DNA from: Cyrtodaria siliqua | Taxonomy: Eukaryota; Mollusca; Bivalvia; Adapedonta; Hiatellidae | Assembly (NCBI GenBank): GCA_037043455.1 | Contig: JAWPHD010001217.1 | Location: 248,001 to 312,000 of the forward strand | Reading direction: 5' to 3' | Length of the DNA stretch: 64,000 nt | Shown: positions 34,148 through 45,864 of the stretch, in pieces | Position numbering within the stretch: the stretch's first letter is position 1 | How the letters are laid out: every line of letters starts with the position of its first letter | The notes under the pieces: generated by a model | Databases searched by the model: none | What the model was told of the DNA's origin: nothing | Seen by the model: only the letters and a program-made list of their open reading frames with translations | Position numbers and translations under genes: made by a program

Positions 34148-34312
34148 AATGGGTTATTAACTGGGGTAGTAGTGCGTATTTGTAATATTGGCCCAAGATA
34201 GCCGTACGAGGCCCGAGGGCTTTAGCTCGAGGGCCTCATATCACTAGTATGGGCAAAGAGTCATGCCTACTCTAGTTAATGACCTGTTTATTAAATGTGT
34301 AATGAAATCAAT
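34148..34312. mobile_element. Hairpin MITE (about 165 bp)
   Basis: Left text ttaatgggttattaactggggtag and right text ctactctagttaatgacctgtttattaa are imperfect inverted repeats. The centre holds a strong palindrome, gaggcccgagggctttagctcgagggcctc. No open frame. Exact ends and target duplication are unclear. Confidence 0.55.
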
Positions 34313-34344
34313 ATTATTTAGGATAGATCTAAATTGCGAATTGT

Positions 34345-34930
34345 CAAGTCCAAATTACCGCCTGACAGACCCATAAGAGATGATTGCTTGGTCCTTGATC
34401 CATATTTTTTCGTAATGGTCACGAACACGGTGCTAAATGCATATTTAGTTCTTCAAGTTGGATTACCTCGAGCCGTTCAAGGTCTCCAATGCAGTCACAA
34501 AATTAATTCATGTCATATTTTGATTTAGACAGAATTACTCGTGTTTTACATTAGTCCACAATTTCAATAGTTTACGTCGTCATCATTGTACCGTCTTCTA
34601 AATATCTCCTGCGTGCAATATGGTGATCTAAATCCATTAATCGGCTTGACAGGGTAGCGAACATTATGGCTGCCATTTTCAACTGTCGCAGTTGTCGTTG
34701 GATGCAAGTGCCGATGCACGATATGATTCGTTCAGGAATTTAATCCAAATATGTAACGCAGTCTAGTTTTAATATAGCTTTGGTGGCTCCAGTGCAGTTT
34801 TTTTGGCCCTTCATATGAATTTTTGGCCGGCCGTCTCACATGCTTATCAAATATGACAGCAGAGCCAAGCATGTATTACACGAACACCAAGCCAATTGTA
34901 TTACTGTACATAGTAACACATGTAGTAAAA
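34345..34930 (+). repeat. Segmental duplication, copy 2
   Basis: Contains both blocks found at 31780-32030 and 32851-33130, here only about 90 bp apart and without the LINE fragment. Confidence 0.8.
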
Positions 34931-35055
34931 GCATGTATTACACGAACAACAAGCAATTTTAATACTGTCTATAGTAACACATGTAATAAAAGCATGTATT
35001 ACACGGACAACCAGCCAATTTTATTACTGTCTATAGAAACACATATAATAAGATG
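34868..35055 (+). repeat. 62-bp tandem repeat, three copies
   Basis: Unit starts gcatgtattacacgaacaac and continues ccaattttattactgtctat and agtaacacatgtaataaaa; starts at 34869, 34931 and 34992. It extends the right block of the segmental duplication, in which copy 1 has one unit. Confidence 0.9.
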
Positions 35056-35319
35056 TATTATGACTTTTTAGCGGTGGCATTTAATATGAACCTTACAGGG
35101 ATGCACAGCTATCTTGACTGTGGCATGTCTGATGGGAAACTTTACTCTTTATCGCAAGACGCTGTCATAATATAAACTAAGAAGATACATTCATGTGAAT
35201 TAAATGCATTTCGTTTCAAACTACTTCTGCTGCCATTATTACTACCGATATGTATGTTGCATTATTACTACCGATATGTATGTTCCCTCTGAAGGTAGAT
35301 ATAAAATTCCAATGGGAAA

Positions 35320-35705
35320 AGTAGCATTCAAGGAAGACAGTCAACCACAAACACACACAGAAACAAAGAAAGACTTTATAGGTAAATAAAAGGCAAGATA
35401 AGACATCACCAATACAAAAGGGTTGACAACAGGTCTACCGCCTTGGAACGGTCATTGGCAAAAAAAACGCTGGGGGTTTAAACCAGGTTCTAGGTTGCAC
35501 CGAACCTCACTCTTACCCTACTGTCTTCCGAATAAAGTGTAAATAAAGATATCCCCGCCAGGTTATACTCTCTAACAAACAAGGCAGCATTAATAGGCAA
35601 TATAAGTAAAACACATAAATTATCGTGTATAAATAATATAAAAACAAAAGTCTAGAAAGCCACAAAGTAAGTACTCAATGACTTGGCAGAAGCCAGAGCA
35701 AAAAG
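35320..35705 (+). repeat. Dispersed repeat D1, long copy
   Basis: Same landmarks as 19135-19515, including gggtttaaaccaggttctag and acttggcagaagccagagca at the right end, with about 85% identity. Confidence 0.85.
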
Positions 35706-35747
35706 AGAAGAATGAACTTGTTCCTTTTTCTCTAACGGTATTTTGAT

Positions 35748-35834
35748 TTATCCAGTACCTTCTGAGATTATTGCTTCCAAAGACTCACGGTCATCAACGA
35801 TTTCTCTCATTTCCAATACTTTGGGAGGGCTAAT
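35748..35834 (-). CDS. Probable terminal exon, unknown protein
   Basis: Acceptor ttttcttag ends at 35835; the exon, in phase 0, encodes 28 residues, ISPPKVLEMREIVDDRESLE followed by AIISEGTG, and stops at 35748-35750. The acidic, charged composition and clean acceptor look like real coding sequence. It lies 340 bases downstream of another candidate exon at 36175-36304, but the phases (1 out of that exon, 0 into this one) do not match, so an exon between them is missing or one call is wrong. Family unknown. Confidence 0.45.
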   Translation of the reverse strand: MSPPKVLEMREIVDDRESLEAIISEGTG

Positions 35835-36174
35835 CTAAGAAAACATATATGCATGAATCGAAATACTCATTTGCGGCGGAGGAAAATGCCCACTTTGTAT
35901 AGGTGCATGCACTTTACAAAAAAAAATGAGTTAAATATAAAGAAGGCCATGAAGCAGAAACATACATGAATCGAGCGCTTTGTTAATAATAACATTTACA
36001 TTTAGAGAATCGATAAAGAAACTTATAAAATAAAAACATTCTATGTTGCTACTTGTTTTATTACTCAGTAGTGAATAATAAATACATTGCAACTCTTCAC
36101 TTTCCATATAGGATAAATCTAAACACATTCCAAAATAATCATTTTGTTCGTGTGTAGTTTGATGTGATACCCAC

Positions 36175-36304
36175 CTGCACCTTGCACCAATGGCTCCAAA
36201 TCAGGTTGATGTTTAACGTCTAAATCACAGTCCTCAATGCCAAAGAGTCGAAGAAATTCCTGATATGTAGTTGCATTAACATTAATTGTATTCATGAGAC
36301 CATC
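36175..36304 (-). CDS. Probable internal exon, unknown protein
   Basis: Acceptor ctcatctag ends at 36305, donor GCAG|GTGGGT begins at 36174. The 130-base exon (phase 0 to 1) encodes 43 residues, including TTYQEFLRLFGIEDCDLDVK and HQPDLEPLVQGA. If translation began inside, Met-4 could serve, but nothing indicates it. No family recognised. Together with 35748-35834 this suggests the 3' end of a minus-strand gene. Confidence 0.45.
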
Positions 36305-36309
36305 CTAGA

Positions 36310-37594
36310 TGAGCTTGCAATCTCCAACCTCTGTGTTGTCAGACATTAATTATGTTATCAGACATGTATTTTTTTATTTATTTGTTATTTTTTTTATTTT
36401 TTTATTTTTTTTTTATTATCAGAAGACATGTTGATTTAGATGAACATATTCTGACTGTGGTGCTGTTGTTTCCTTTTCTTTTCGTTTTGATCATTATGTG
36501 GTTTTCAAAGAAATGAAGAAAAAAACACTAATGCTTTTTTAAATTAGATTTCTTCATATTCAACTTAACATTTTTGTTATCGAATCAGCAAAACAAAACG
36601 TTCGTAGTAAAATGAATGAAAACATACATGTACAGTGCTACTATGACACTATTACTATTTAGTACAAACGACAAAAGTAGTCCCAACATTTGTTGTGACT
36701 TCATGAAACGAGGTGCACCTAACGGGAGAACAAAATAACTGCCGAGATCCGATGTTATCTCAGGCACCCTGTTTCTCGGCAGAACTATATAGGTCGCCAT
36801 GATAAAAGAGTCACTGGTGTCAATGCAAATATAAAAGATAATACTCGTAATGTGCTTCAGTTTCATATGAAATGATTATATGTATTAAAACTAAGCTACA
36901 TGTCACCTTTCGGTTAATGATTGTTAATAAACATGTGCAGTCAGGGAAGCGCGACAAATGCGTTTGGTTGCTAAGAAGAATTTAAAAAAGTCGTAAATAC
37001 TTTAAACAGGGACTATAATGTTAACAGTTGTACATATAATGCAAATAATGTGTATTTCCGTCACAAACAAAATAATGTATAAGAACCTTAAATCATCAAA
37101 TTAATTACTATTAGTGATTTATACTGCACAATTGTCCGAGTCGTCTAGTTTTCAAGATCAAACCTTTTCATTAACAATAATAAAATGCTTCATAGATTGT
37201 TCAAATGCGCATTGAACACTGAAACATTGTAAGATTGTTGTATTCGTATTAGGATTGATACCCATAATACTTCCAGATAGCCTCCAGTCCCTTTACGTTA
37301 TATATCCCTCTAAAGTGCACCTGTCATTGTAACTGTGGAGTTGAAGTCGATCTAGAACTATTAGATTTTAAAAGAACAAATATCAAATTCAGGTAACTGT
37401 TATTCATCTGTATACTTTATTCGGCCATTGAGGGAGACATATGTTGAAATACAAGCATAATTCATACTACATGCAGTGTGTTTTGTTTAAAATGTAAACC
37501 AGAAGCCATATTAACTGCCGCTGTTATTAGTAACGCTACTATAAGGGGCCTTGTGTATACTTCGGTGCTATGATTTGGCACAGTGTTTCACAAG
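36310..37594. other. No gene assigned; T-rich tract and a hairpin
   Basis: 36362-36420 is a T/A-rich low-complexity tract. At about 36734-36785 the inverted pair CTGCCGAGA / TCTCGGCAG forms a 9-bp stem. The minus frame 36585-36866 overlaps it and has no motif I recognise. The text near 37250-37300 (ggattgatacccataata, cttccagatagcctccag) resembles 30080-30120, a weak dispersed match. Confidence 0.5.
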
Positions 37595-37596
37595 TT

Positions 37597-38290
37597 AAAG
37601 ATTCAAGATTCAATATCCTTTATTAAGTAACGTAAACATTACAATGTTTCTTGTTACGTGATACAATGAACAATTTATATACAACAGTCGATCATGATAA
37701 GTATGTGCATAGACATAAAGGCAATGAGCAAAACATGATTTATACGGAAAAGATATACAAACATATATTGAACGTGAGACTGTACTAAATACATTGACAA
37801 AAATAGAACAATGCAATGTGTATGTATGTATGTACATATATACATATTGAAATATCATGAAGAACGTTAAAACATACAGATGTGCAAAAGATGGTATAGT
37901 ATTTAAGTTTAAGTGAGATTTACAGTATTTTTTCATGACGATGAACTATGTTTTGTCGAATACTTGTCGCTTGATATACCAATTTACAAAGTTTTGAAAT
38001 AACAGAAAAACTAACAGACTGTGATAGCTCAATAAATTTAAAAACGCTTGGTCTAACAAAGTAACGTGATTTAATATATTGTTTTCGAATGTCAGTGTAT
38101 GCTTTACATATACAAATAACGTGTTATTCGTCTTCTAGATCACCAGAATAATCATTACAAATTAAACAGTAGCGTTGATCATGGTCGATTCTGTTAACAC
38201 CATAACGACCTGTTTCAATCCGCAGTTGATGCGATGACAGTCTTAGCTTAGTAAGTGCAATACGAAATTTCTGTGATAATTAATCTAGAT
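37597..38290 (-). pseudogene. Non-LTR retrotransposon C-terminal zinc-finger region and 3' end
   Basis: On the minus strand from about 38290 the frame reads KLRLSSHQLRIETGRYGVNR, then QRYCLICNDYSGDLEDE, an in-frame stop where Tyr would be expected, then HVICICKAYTDIRKQYIKSR and FVRPSVFKFIELSQS. The C-x2-C ... H-x4-C arrangement after a basic 'LRIETGRY' segment is the C-terminal zinc knuckle of many LINE ORF2 proteins. The 3' end has a gaatcttgaatcttt tail at about 37600-37615. 5'-truncated and inactive. Confidence 0.85.
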
Positions 38291-38299
38291 AATACTCAT

Positions 38300-39134
38300 A
38301 ATTGAACCCTCCCATCGTTGTTTCTGAAAGTTGTATTGTGTATTAATGCAGAATAAACTACATGTATATGTAGTGTACAAATAATGCAAGATGGGACTGC
38401 TTTAAACAAACTGTATGCCATCGTATGTTCACAGGATTTATTATATAAAGATTATACATATCAAGTATCTGGAAACAGGCTTATAATTAGTTTTTATATA
38501 AATTCATCTCCTGAAATTAAAATAAGTAGATTACACATTAACTGATACAATCATTTATATAATTTAGCGATATACATGTGCTTAATGTTAATACACTTAA
38601 ATATCAGAGTCTTCATAATAAACAACTTCTACATTAACGTTACAATTATGTACAGTATAATTATGCAAAGTACATATATGATATTACGGTAAACAATTGA
38701 TAAGAAGTAGATATACAAATCGAACAGGAAAAATTAGTATTCACGGACGACAGTCAACCACAAACGCACACAGAAACAAAGAACAACTTTAAAAATGAAT
38801 AAAAGACAGTTAGAACAATTAGATACCATATATATTAAGAGACCAATTTTAAATAGAATCGTTAGAATATTTCTGAATACGTGCCCAAAATTATAACAAA
38901 AGTATTTGGGAAGTAAAGTGAAACTATTAAAAACATCTGTATACTTGTTGTTGACAGTTGACCGTTTGGTGATGTACAACTTCTTATCTGCATTACTGTT
39001 CAAGACGTGGCTATTTATAAGAGCTCCTTTCATACTCGTTTCATCTTACATAGCGTATTAATCAACTCTACAAATGATCTGGATATTCACAAGTCACTAC
39101 AAAACCCCAGTGTTAGATACACTTTTGGACAATA
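38300..39134. other. No gene; contains partial D1 repeat at 38725-38815
   Basis: AT-rich. The D1 fragment reads cgaacaggaaaaattagtat, gacgacagtcaaccacaaac and aaagaacaactttaaaaatg. The minus open frame at 38734-39033 overlaps it and is not a gene. Confidence 0.6.
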
Positions 39135-39213
39135 CTATAACTCTACATAGCTGAACAGCTTCAGAAACTCCGAGTCACTCTCTCCAGTGTCGGTAATTTG
39201 ACAGTTATTTCCT
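39135..39213 (-). CDS. Weak candidate terminal exon
   Basis: After an acceptor-like accttcaagcag, the 79-base stretch in phase 2 encodes GNNCQITDTGESDSEFLKLF then SYVEL and stop. A similar weak candidate lies at 39744-39823 on the same strand (DNPPNNGTVILQHRLSRLYP ... stop). Neither has a recognised family, and short frames of this length can arise by chance. Confidence 0.22.
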
Positions 39214-40374
39214 CTGCTTGAAGGTAGAAACACAGTCTATGTACATATAAATTAGAAACATAGACATTAAACACGTTTCTATAGACAGCTCAATTAACGC
39301 GGATCCCCTACTGGCTATAAATAAGATAAGCCTTTCGAAATGAAATGCATACCTTTATTTATACCAATAAAATAATTAAAGTTGTATACAAGTTTAAATA
39401 ATGTTCAAATGTATATTTACCTCGGATAAGCAAGATACCGGTTATTGAACCATACATTTAAAATAACATCAATAATTCTATATCAAACAATCATTTAAAT
39501 GTAATAAAGTCACAAAATTGAATTGTTAAAGTAGCTATCTCGCCATCAACAGACACATTTTATAACATATGTACATAACTTAGATAATTTGAGAATTCCA
39601 ACTCTTTCGACAACAAAATAAACGGCTTTAACCAGCCTTGAATTAAGAATTATCAAAACATAATTAATTTTACGCGTATTCAATCACGGGTATTTTACGA
39701 ACCCGTGAAAAATCCTATACTCTTAATCGGCACAAGTACATTATTACATGTCCTGAACACCTGGATAGAGTCTTGATAAACGATGTTGTAGTATAACTGT
39801 GCCGTTATTTGGTGGGTTATCTTCTTGAATTTTAATTGTGAAATGAAATATTGACAACAAAATCGAAATATTGATATCACGTATCAGATTTGATGATATC
39901 TAATTCATATTTCTATATCTGAAAATAGTTGAAAATACTTACACTGTGCCGGGTAAGGGTAGTAAAGAAGCGTATAGATAATGTTTAAACGAAATCTGTT
40001 TCTGTCAAGTGTGTATGGGCTGACACGCTTGCACACTCGTTTTTATTATAGTTTATATCACACATATCATACCTCTCGTAACTGATACGAATCATTTATC
40101 TATGAAACACACTCTTGCTGTAAATCCATCGTAACCAAAACCTGAACTGTCTGTTTGGAAACGTACTAACATTGAACTGCTCGATGTATTGAAGGTCGGA
40201 GTGTCGCCCACATCACAAACACTGTAAATGAAGTATAGTTCCATTACAAATGTTTGAAAATAAACATGACATCGTTATGTCACCGACTTACTGTATTTAC
40301 CCAGATATAACTAACTCTAACTAGTTATTTTTTGTTTTATAGCATGAATGTGTAAACTGCCCAGTTACTCGAAG
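39214..40374. other. No gene assigned
   Basis: AT-rich. Contains a small hairpin tcacgggtattttacgaacccgtga at 39684-39708 with 8-bp perfect arms, and the weak exon candidate at 39744-39823 (minus). Confidence 0.5.
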
Positions 40375-42722
40375 TCTATATGAAACCCAAAGGGTTATTA
40401 TTGAGAATTCTATATGTAACCCAAGTGGTTATAATGAGTATTCTATATGTAACCCACGTGGTCATAATGAGTATTCTATATGTAACCTAAGTGGTTATAA
40501 TGAGTATTCTATATGTAATCCAAGTGGTTATAATGAGTATTCTATATGTAACCCAAGTGGTTATAATGAGTATTCTATATGTAACCCAAGTGGTTATAAT
40601 AAGTATTATATATGTAACCCAAGTGGTTATAATGAGTATTCTATATGTAACCCAAGCGGTTATAATGAGTATTCTATATGTAAACCAAGTGGTTATAATG
40701 ATGATTCTATATGTAACCCAAGTGGATATAATGAGTATTATATATGTAACCCAAGTGGCTATAATGAGTATTCTATATGTAACTCAAGTGGTTATAATGA
40801 GTATTCTATATGTAACCCAAGTGGTTATAATGAGTATTCTATAGATAACCCAAGTGGTTATAATGAGTATTCTATATGTAACCCAAGTGGTTATAATGAG
40901 TATTCTATATGTAACCCAAGTGGTTTTAATGAGTATTCTATATGTAATTCAAGTGGTTATAATGAGTATTCTATATGTAACCCACGTGGTTATAATGAGT
41001 ATTCTATATGTAACCCAGGTTGTTATAATGAGTATTATACAGGTAACCCATGTGGTTATAATGAGTATTCTATATGTAACCCAAGTGGTCATAATGAGTA
41101 TTCTATATGTAACCCAGGTGGTTATAATGAGTATTCTATATGTAACCCAAGTGCTTATAATGAGTATTCTATATGTAGCCCAAGTCGTTATAACGAGTAT
41201 TCTATATGTAACCCACGTGGTCATAGTGAGTATTCTATATGTAACCCAAGTCGTTATAACGAGTATTCTATATGTAACCCACGTGGTCATAGTGAGTATT
41301 CTATATGTAACCCAAGCGGTTGTAATGAGTATTCTATATGTAACCCAAGTGGTTATAATGAGTGTTCTATAGGTAACCCAAGTGGTTATAATGAGTATTT
41401 ATATGTAACTCAAGTGGTTATAATGAGTATTCTATATGTAGCCCAAGTCGTTATAACGAGTATTCTATATGTAACCCACGTGGTCATAGTGAGTATTCTA
41501 TATGTAACCCAGGTGGTTATAATGAGTATTCTATATGTAACCCAAGTGGTAATAATGAGTATTATATATGTAACCCAGGTGGTTATAATGAGTATTCTAT
41601 ATGTAACCAAAGTGGTCATAATGAGTATTCTATATGTAACCCAAGTGGTTATAATGAGTATTCTATATGTAACCCACCTGGTTATAATGAGTATTATATA
41701 GGTAACCCACCTGGTTATAATGAGTATTATATAGGTAACCCACGTGGTCATAATGAGTATTATATAGGTAACCCACGTGGTTATAATGAGTATTCTATAT
41801 GTTACCCAAGTGGTCATTATGAGTATTCTATATGTAACCCAAGTGGTTATAATGAGTATTCTATATGTAACCCACGTGGTTATAATGAGTATTATATAGG
41901 TAACCCACGTGGTTATAATGAGTATTCTATATGTAACCCAAGTGGTAATAATGAGTATTATATATGTAACCCAGGTGGTTATAATGAGTATTCTATATGT
42001 AACCCACGTGGTTATAATGAGTATTCTATATGTTACCCAAGTGGTCATTATGAGTATTCTATATGTAACCCAAGTGGTTATAATGAGTATTCTATATGTA
42101 ACCCACCTGGTTATAATGAGTATTATATAGGTAACCCACGTGGTCATAATGAGTATTATATAGGTAACCCACGTGGTTATAATGAGTATTCTATATGTTA
42201 CCCAAGTGGTCATTATGAGTATTCTATATGTAACCCAAGTGGTTATAATGAGTATTCTATATGTAACCCACGTGGTTATAATGAGTATTATATAGGTAAC
42301 CCACGTGGTTATAATGAGTATTCTATATGTAACCCAAGTGGTCAAAATGAGTATTCTATATGTATCCCAAGTGTTTATAATGAGTATTCTATATGTAACC
42401 CACGTGGTCATAATGAGTATTCTATAGGTAACCCACGTGGTCATAATGAGTATTCTATATGTAACCCAAGTGGTCATAATGAGTATTCTATATGTAACCC
42501 AAGTGGTTATAATGAGTATTCTATATGTAACCCACGTGGTTATAATGAGTATTATATAGGTAACCCACGTGGTTATAATGAGTATTCTATATGTAACCCA
42601 AATGGTCATAATGAGTATTCTATATGTAACCCAAGTGGTTATAATGAGTATTATATAGGTAGCCCACGTGGTTATAATGAGTATTCTATATGTAACCCAA
42701 GTGGGTATAATGAGTATTCTAC
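40375..42722. repeat. 33-bp minisatellite, about 71 copies, open on both strands
   Basis: Consensus gtaacccaagtggttataatgagtattctatat. Because 33 is 11 codons and the unit lacks stops in one frame on each strand, long open frames result (VIMSILYVTQV repeats on plus, YRILIITTWVT repeats on minus, up to 399 codons at 41410-42609). Variation between units is spread over all codon positions. Sub-variants (aagtgg, cacgtgg, cacctgg, gtaggtaaccc) are arranged in repeated blocks of several units, for example 41780-41935 against 42010-42130 and 42180-42330. Confidence 0.97.
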
Positions 42723-42731
42723 GATACTACC

Positions 42732-42830
42732 TTCATGAACAGCTTAATAAAGCCGAGTGTGCCACCTTTCTCTTTTGTTTGTGTTCGTTGCTTCGTGCTG
42801 ATTCCTTTTTCAATATTTATTAGTTACATA
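42732..42830 (+). repeat. Copy of the 7.5-kb repeat tail
   Basis: cttcatgaacagcttaataa, ctttctcttttgtttgtgt and ttcctttttcaatatttatt match 7510-7610. It abuts the end of the 33-bp array. Confidence 0.65.
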
Positions 42831-44035
42831 CCCTTGTTACTTTCCTAGTAAGATAAATGATAGAGATGTGGCCAGTTCCAAACAATTGGATTATTTGGAC
42901 TCTATAGTTTTAATCCTAGACACAAACATTCATATATTTGATTATTTTATAGTAACGAATCGTAATTTAAAATAAATTCAATACAGAATTGTTAAAGATG
43001 AACTCCTGTTTACAAAATAAATCTGTTTTTCAAGTTCAAATGGTCGCACCAAAATACAGAAATAATTGCAAATCTAGTCTAGATCGATCAATCTAGCTTG
43101 GTTGCTTCAATGGCAAACATCAGGCTAAAAGCTTTCTTCTTTAACAAAAAATGAAACGGCCTCAATCTGCAAGCATTGATACAATGAAATTGATCGGGTC
43201 ATCGAATAACTTTTTTTTATATATTGGATTAACTTTGATTCCATGGTGGGGGCTTGTTGTCGCACCCAATCAAATTCATTACGAAATCGAGGTACAGGTT
43301 TCCTTGTTTTCTGCAAAAAACTTCAAGATGTCTGTACTAAAAGTAATAAATGTTCACAATAGGGCTACTTGGAACGGTCAGTGGCAAAAAAAAACACTGT
43401 GTGTTTAAACCAGTTCTAGGGTGCACTAAACCTCAAACTTACCATATTGTAATCCCAATAAAATGATACAGGGTAAATAAAGAAATCCCCGCAATGTTTG
43501 ATCATCAAAAATAATACTAGATCACGAGGAAAAACAAAACAAGCTTCGCAGATGATGGAGGCTAATAACAGTCACACTTTCTAACTGATTAAAGGCATGA
43601 AATAACAGATTTCCAAATGAAGAACCTGGGTATACTAAAGAATTTTTTTTATGGAAGGAATGACGACAACTGTGTGACTGTCGATTAGTTCCCGAACCTG
43701 TTTGCGCACTTATTTGGTACCTCGTTATTCACGGAATATAATATGTCCACTACTAATAAAGGCAGAAAGGTATCTTCTCAACGAATGCATGTTAAAGTAA
43801 ACAGTGGGCCATATTGCCTACCGACTGGTCCAAGCCGGTAACTGTTACAATGATTCACCACTTTCTGTGTTGTGTATTGTCCTTTTCATTGTATTGTTAA
43901 TTTGAACTTTGTTTGTGGTACAGTGCGTATCTACGGTTGCGTTTGGATGCTGTGTTTTCTATAGGACCATTCTTCTCATTGTCATTTTTGTAATGCTTAT
44001 TTACTGTCTTCATAATCATCCTTCTATTGTTTCAG
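42831..44035. other. No gene; D1 fragment at 43355-43500
   Basis: The D1 fragment reads gggctacttggaacggtcag, gtttaaaccagttctagggt and taataaaatgatacagggta-type text. The overlapping open frames at 43125-43408 on both strands are not convincing genes. Confidence 0.6.
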
Positions 44036-44130
44036 GTGCTACTGGAATGGTGGCAGCAATCAATGATTGTGGCTATAGAGAACAATGGAGTGTTTACAAC
44101 AGATTTGGAAGCAATTCTGCATTTATGCAG
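44036..44130 (+). CDS. Candidate internal exon, unknown protein
   Basis: Acceptor cttctattgtttcag ends at 44035, donor ATGCAG|GTGAGA starts at 44131. The 95-base exon (phase 1 in, phase 0 out) encodes ATGMVAAINDCGYREQWSVY then NRFGSNSAFMQ. Both splice sites are strong. I do not recognise the domain and no neighbouring exon on the plus strand was found. Confidence 0.42.
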
Positions 44131-45864
44131 GTGAGAAGATTCTAGGCGCGTTCTGTATATGTTCATGCCGATGTTATTGGACGTTGGGCCTGTAAAGTCA
44201 TTTTTGTTAACGTCATATAACCATTTTATGCCATAAAATCGAATTCAACTTAATTTGAATTAACTACGCACTTTTTTGGAAGAGTTGTGCTTTTGTATTT
44301 TTGAGCATGTACAACTAGTGTTATCCTCCACTTTCACTGGGTGTTTCAAATGACTTGTTTTATTTCATTTGATAGCTGTGCCGTAAAGGTGTATCCAGGT
44401 AAAAAGAATGTCGTTCGTGTTATCTTATACATTAATTTTATTTGGCATGTTGCTTTAGTTAACTATTGTAAATGTTATATTCTCTGAAGCTGTGATTCAT
44501 GATATCGTGCTGTTTAGGTAACGTTAGAAAGGTAATACCTGCCAAGAAGCACTCCCGTTTCCATTGTGGTACCTCCGTATACGTCTACACTGTCATATCG
44601 GCAGTTGCCTTCTAGACTCACGTTAGAAAAACTGACCTATTTAAATCAAAAGTTTTTATAAGATTTAGCTTTATAAATACACACCTTATTGGACAAATAG
44701 TATGTGATCATTACTACTGAGAGCGTACAACTAGCTACGAAAATGGGTTACAAAGTTCAGAGTAAAAGCAAAACTGGAGGATTTTCTTAAGGTTCTTGTA
44801 TTGCCTTTGAGAACCGCATCGAATCACACTGATTTGCTAAGTAATAGCACTGTAACCTCCTACGTATTTTACAAGAAAGAATAATTATAATGTATACTAA
44901 TCACATAGTAGGGACAATACAATGAATTGCTATGCTATTCAACGTTGTTTATGATGATGAGGTCCGCAAATAAAGCATGTGTATACAGTTACACCATAAA
45001 AACACGTTTTTTGTAATTATTATCTGTGTTTTGTTTTCATTTTGTTTTTAAAAAACAATAAAGAAATATAAACACAGTTCTTTTTTTATTTACTATCGCC
45101 TAATGATTAACTATTTGTTTTTGCATTAATGTTAAAACACACAGTATTATATATTTAGTTATACCTTAGAACATGTTTAATAAACTTGTTTTAAAAATAA
45201 AGCAAACACTGTAACCGAGCTTCAGTTTATATTCATGAGCTATATATATATTAGTCTTGTGACATGTAAGTAGTAAATAAGCAAGCTTTTCATAAGGTAT
45301 ATCACAGTTGTGAACAAACTATTACTGTATTATTGTTATCCTATCCGTTTATTTTTTTTTCTTAAGCATCCATTACATAAATAAATAGAACACATACATA
45401 TTCTTTTACATAATGAGAAACATTACATACCATACCATTAAATAGAAAATTGAGATTTCAATGGGTTTTTTCAAATTCTATCAAATGTTTAAATATATTA
45501 CTGGTGCATTATTTTCGGAATAATAAATACTGAAAAGTGAATCCCTTGTTCAAGAGCTGAATAAAAACCTCGGTCAGTATTATTATCTAACTTTGAAATA
45601 AACCTTTATGTTGTCGCTATAACCATTGAATGATAAATACAAAATCATTAATTATGCGAATGATCGATACCTATATAATACCTAATATAAGAACCTAAGC
45701 TTTAGTTGTAATAATCAAAAACCACATTTATTTTCTGTGTGTTTATCGTGTGTATTATTCAAGTTTAATACTCAGTAAAGGTGTGAAAGTAATAAACTAT
45801 AATAATGGTAAAAAAAATCATAAATTTTGAAGATTATTGACATCAACACGCCTCCCAAACGCTC
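44131..45864. other. No feature recognised
   Basis: AT-rich sequence without repeats or exons that I can support. Confidence 0.5.

Noticed and set aside
36585..36866. 93-codon minus-strand frame with a good-looking middle part
   Set aside because: The centre reads like protein, but the ends are AT-driven, splice sites are poor and the region forms an inverted repeat; not enough to call an exon.
41410..42609. A 399-codon open frame on the minus strand and several long plus-strand frames in the same place
   Set aside because: They are produced by a 33-bp tandem repeat whose length is a multiple of three. They start and stop at array irregularities and have no non-repeat coding sequence.
45066..45400. 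Search for further CUB or EGF exons on the minus strand below 52.9 kb
   Set aside because: No segment with the expected cysteine spacing or splice sites was found; the sequence is AT-rich and unrecognised.
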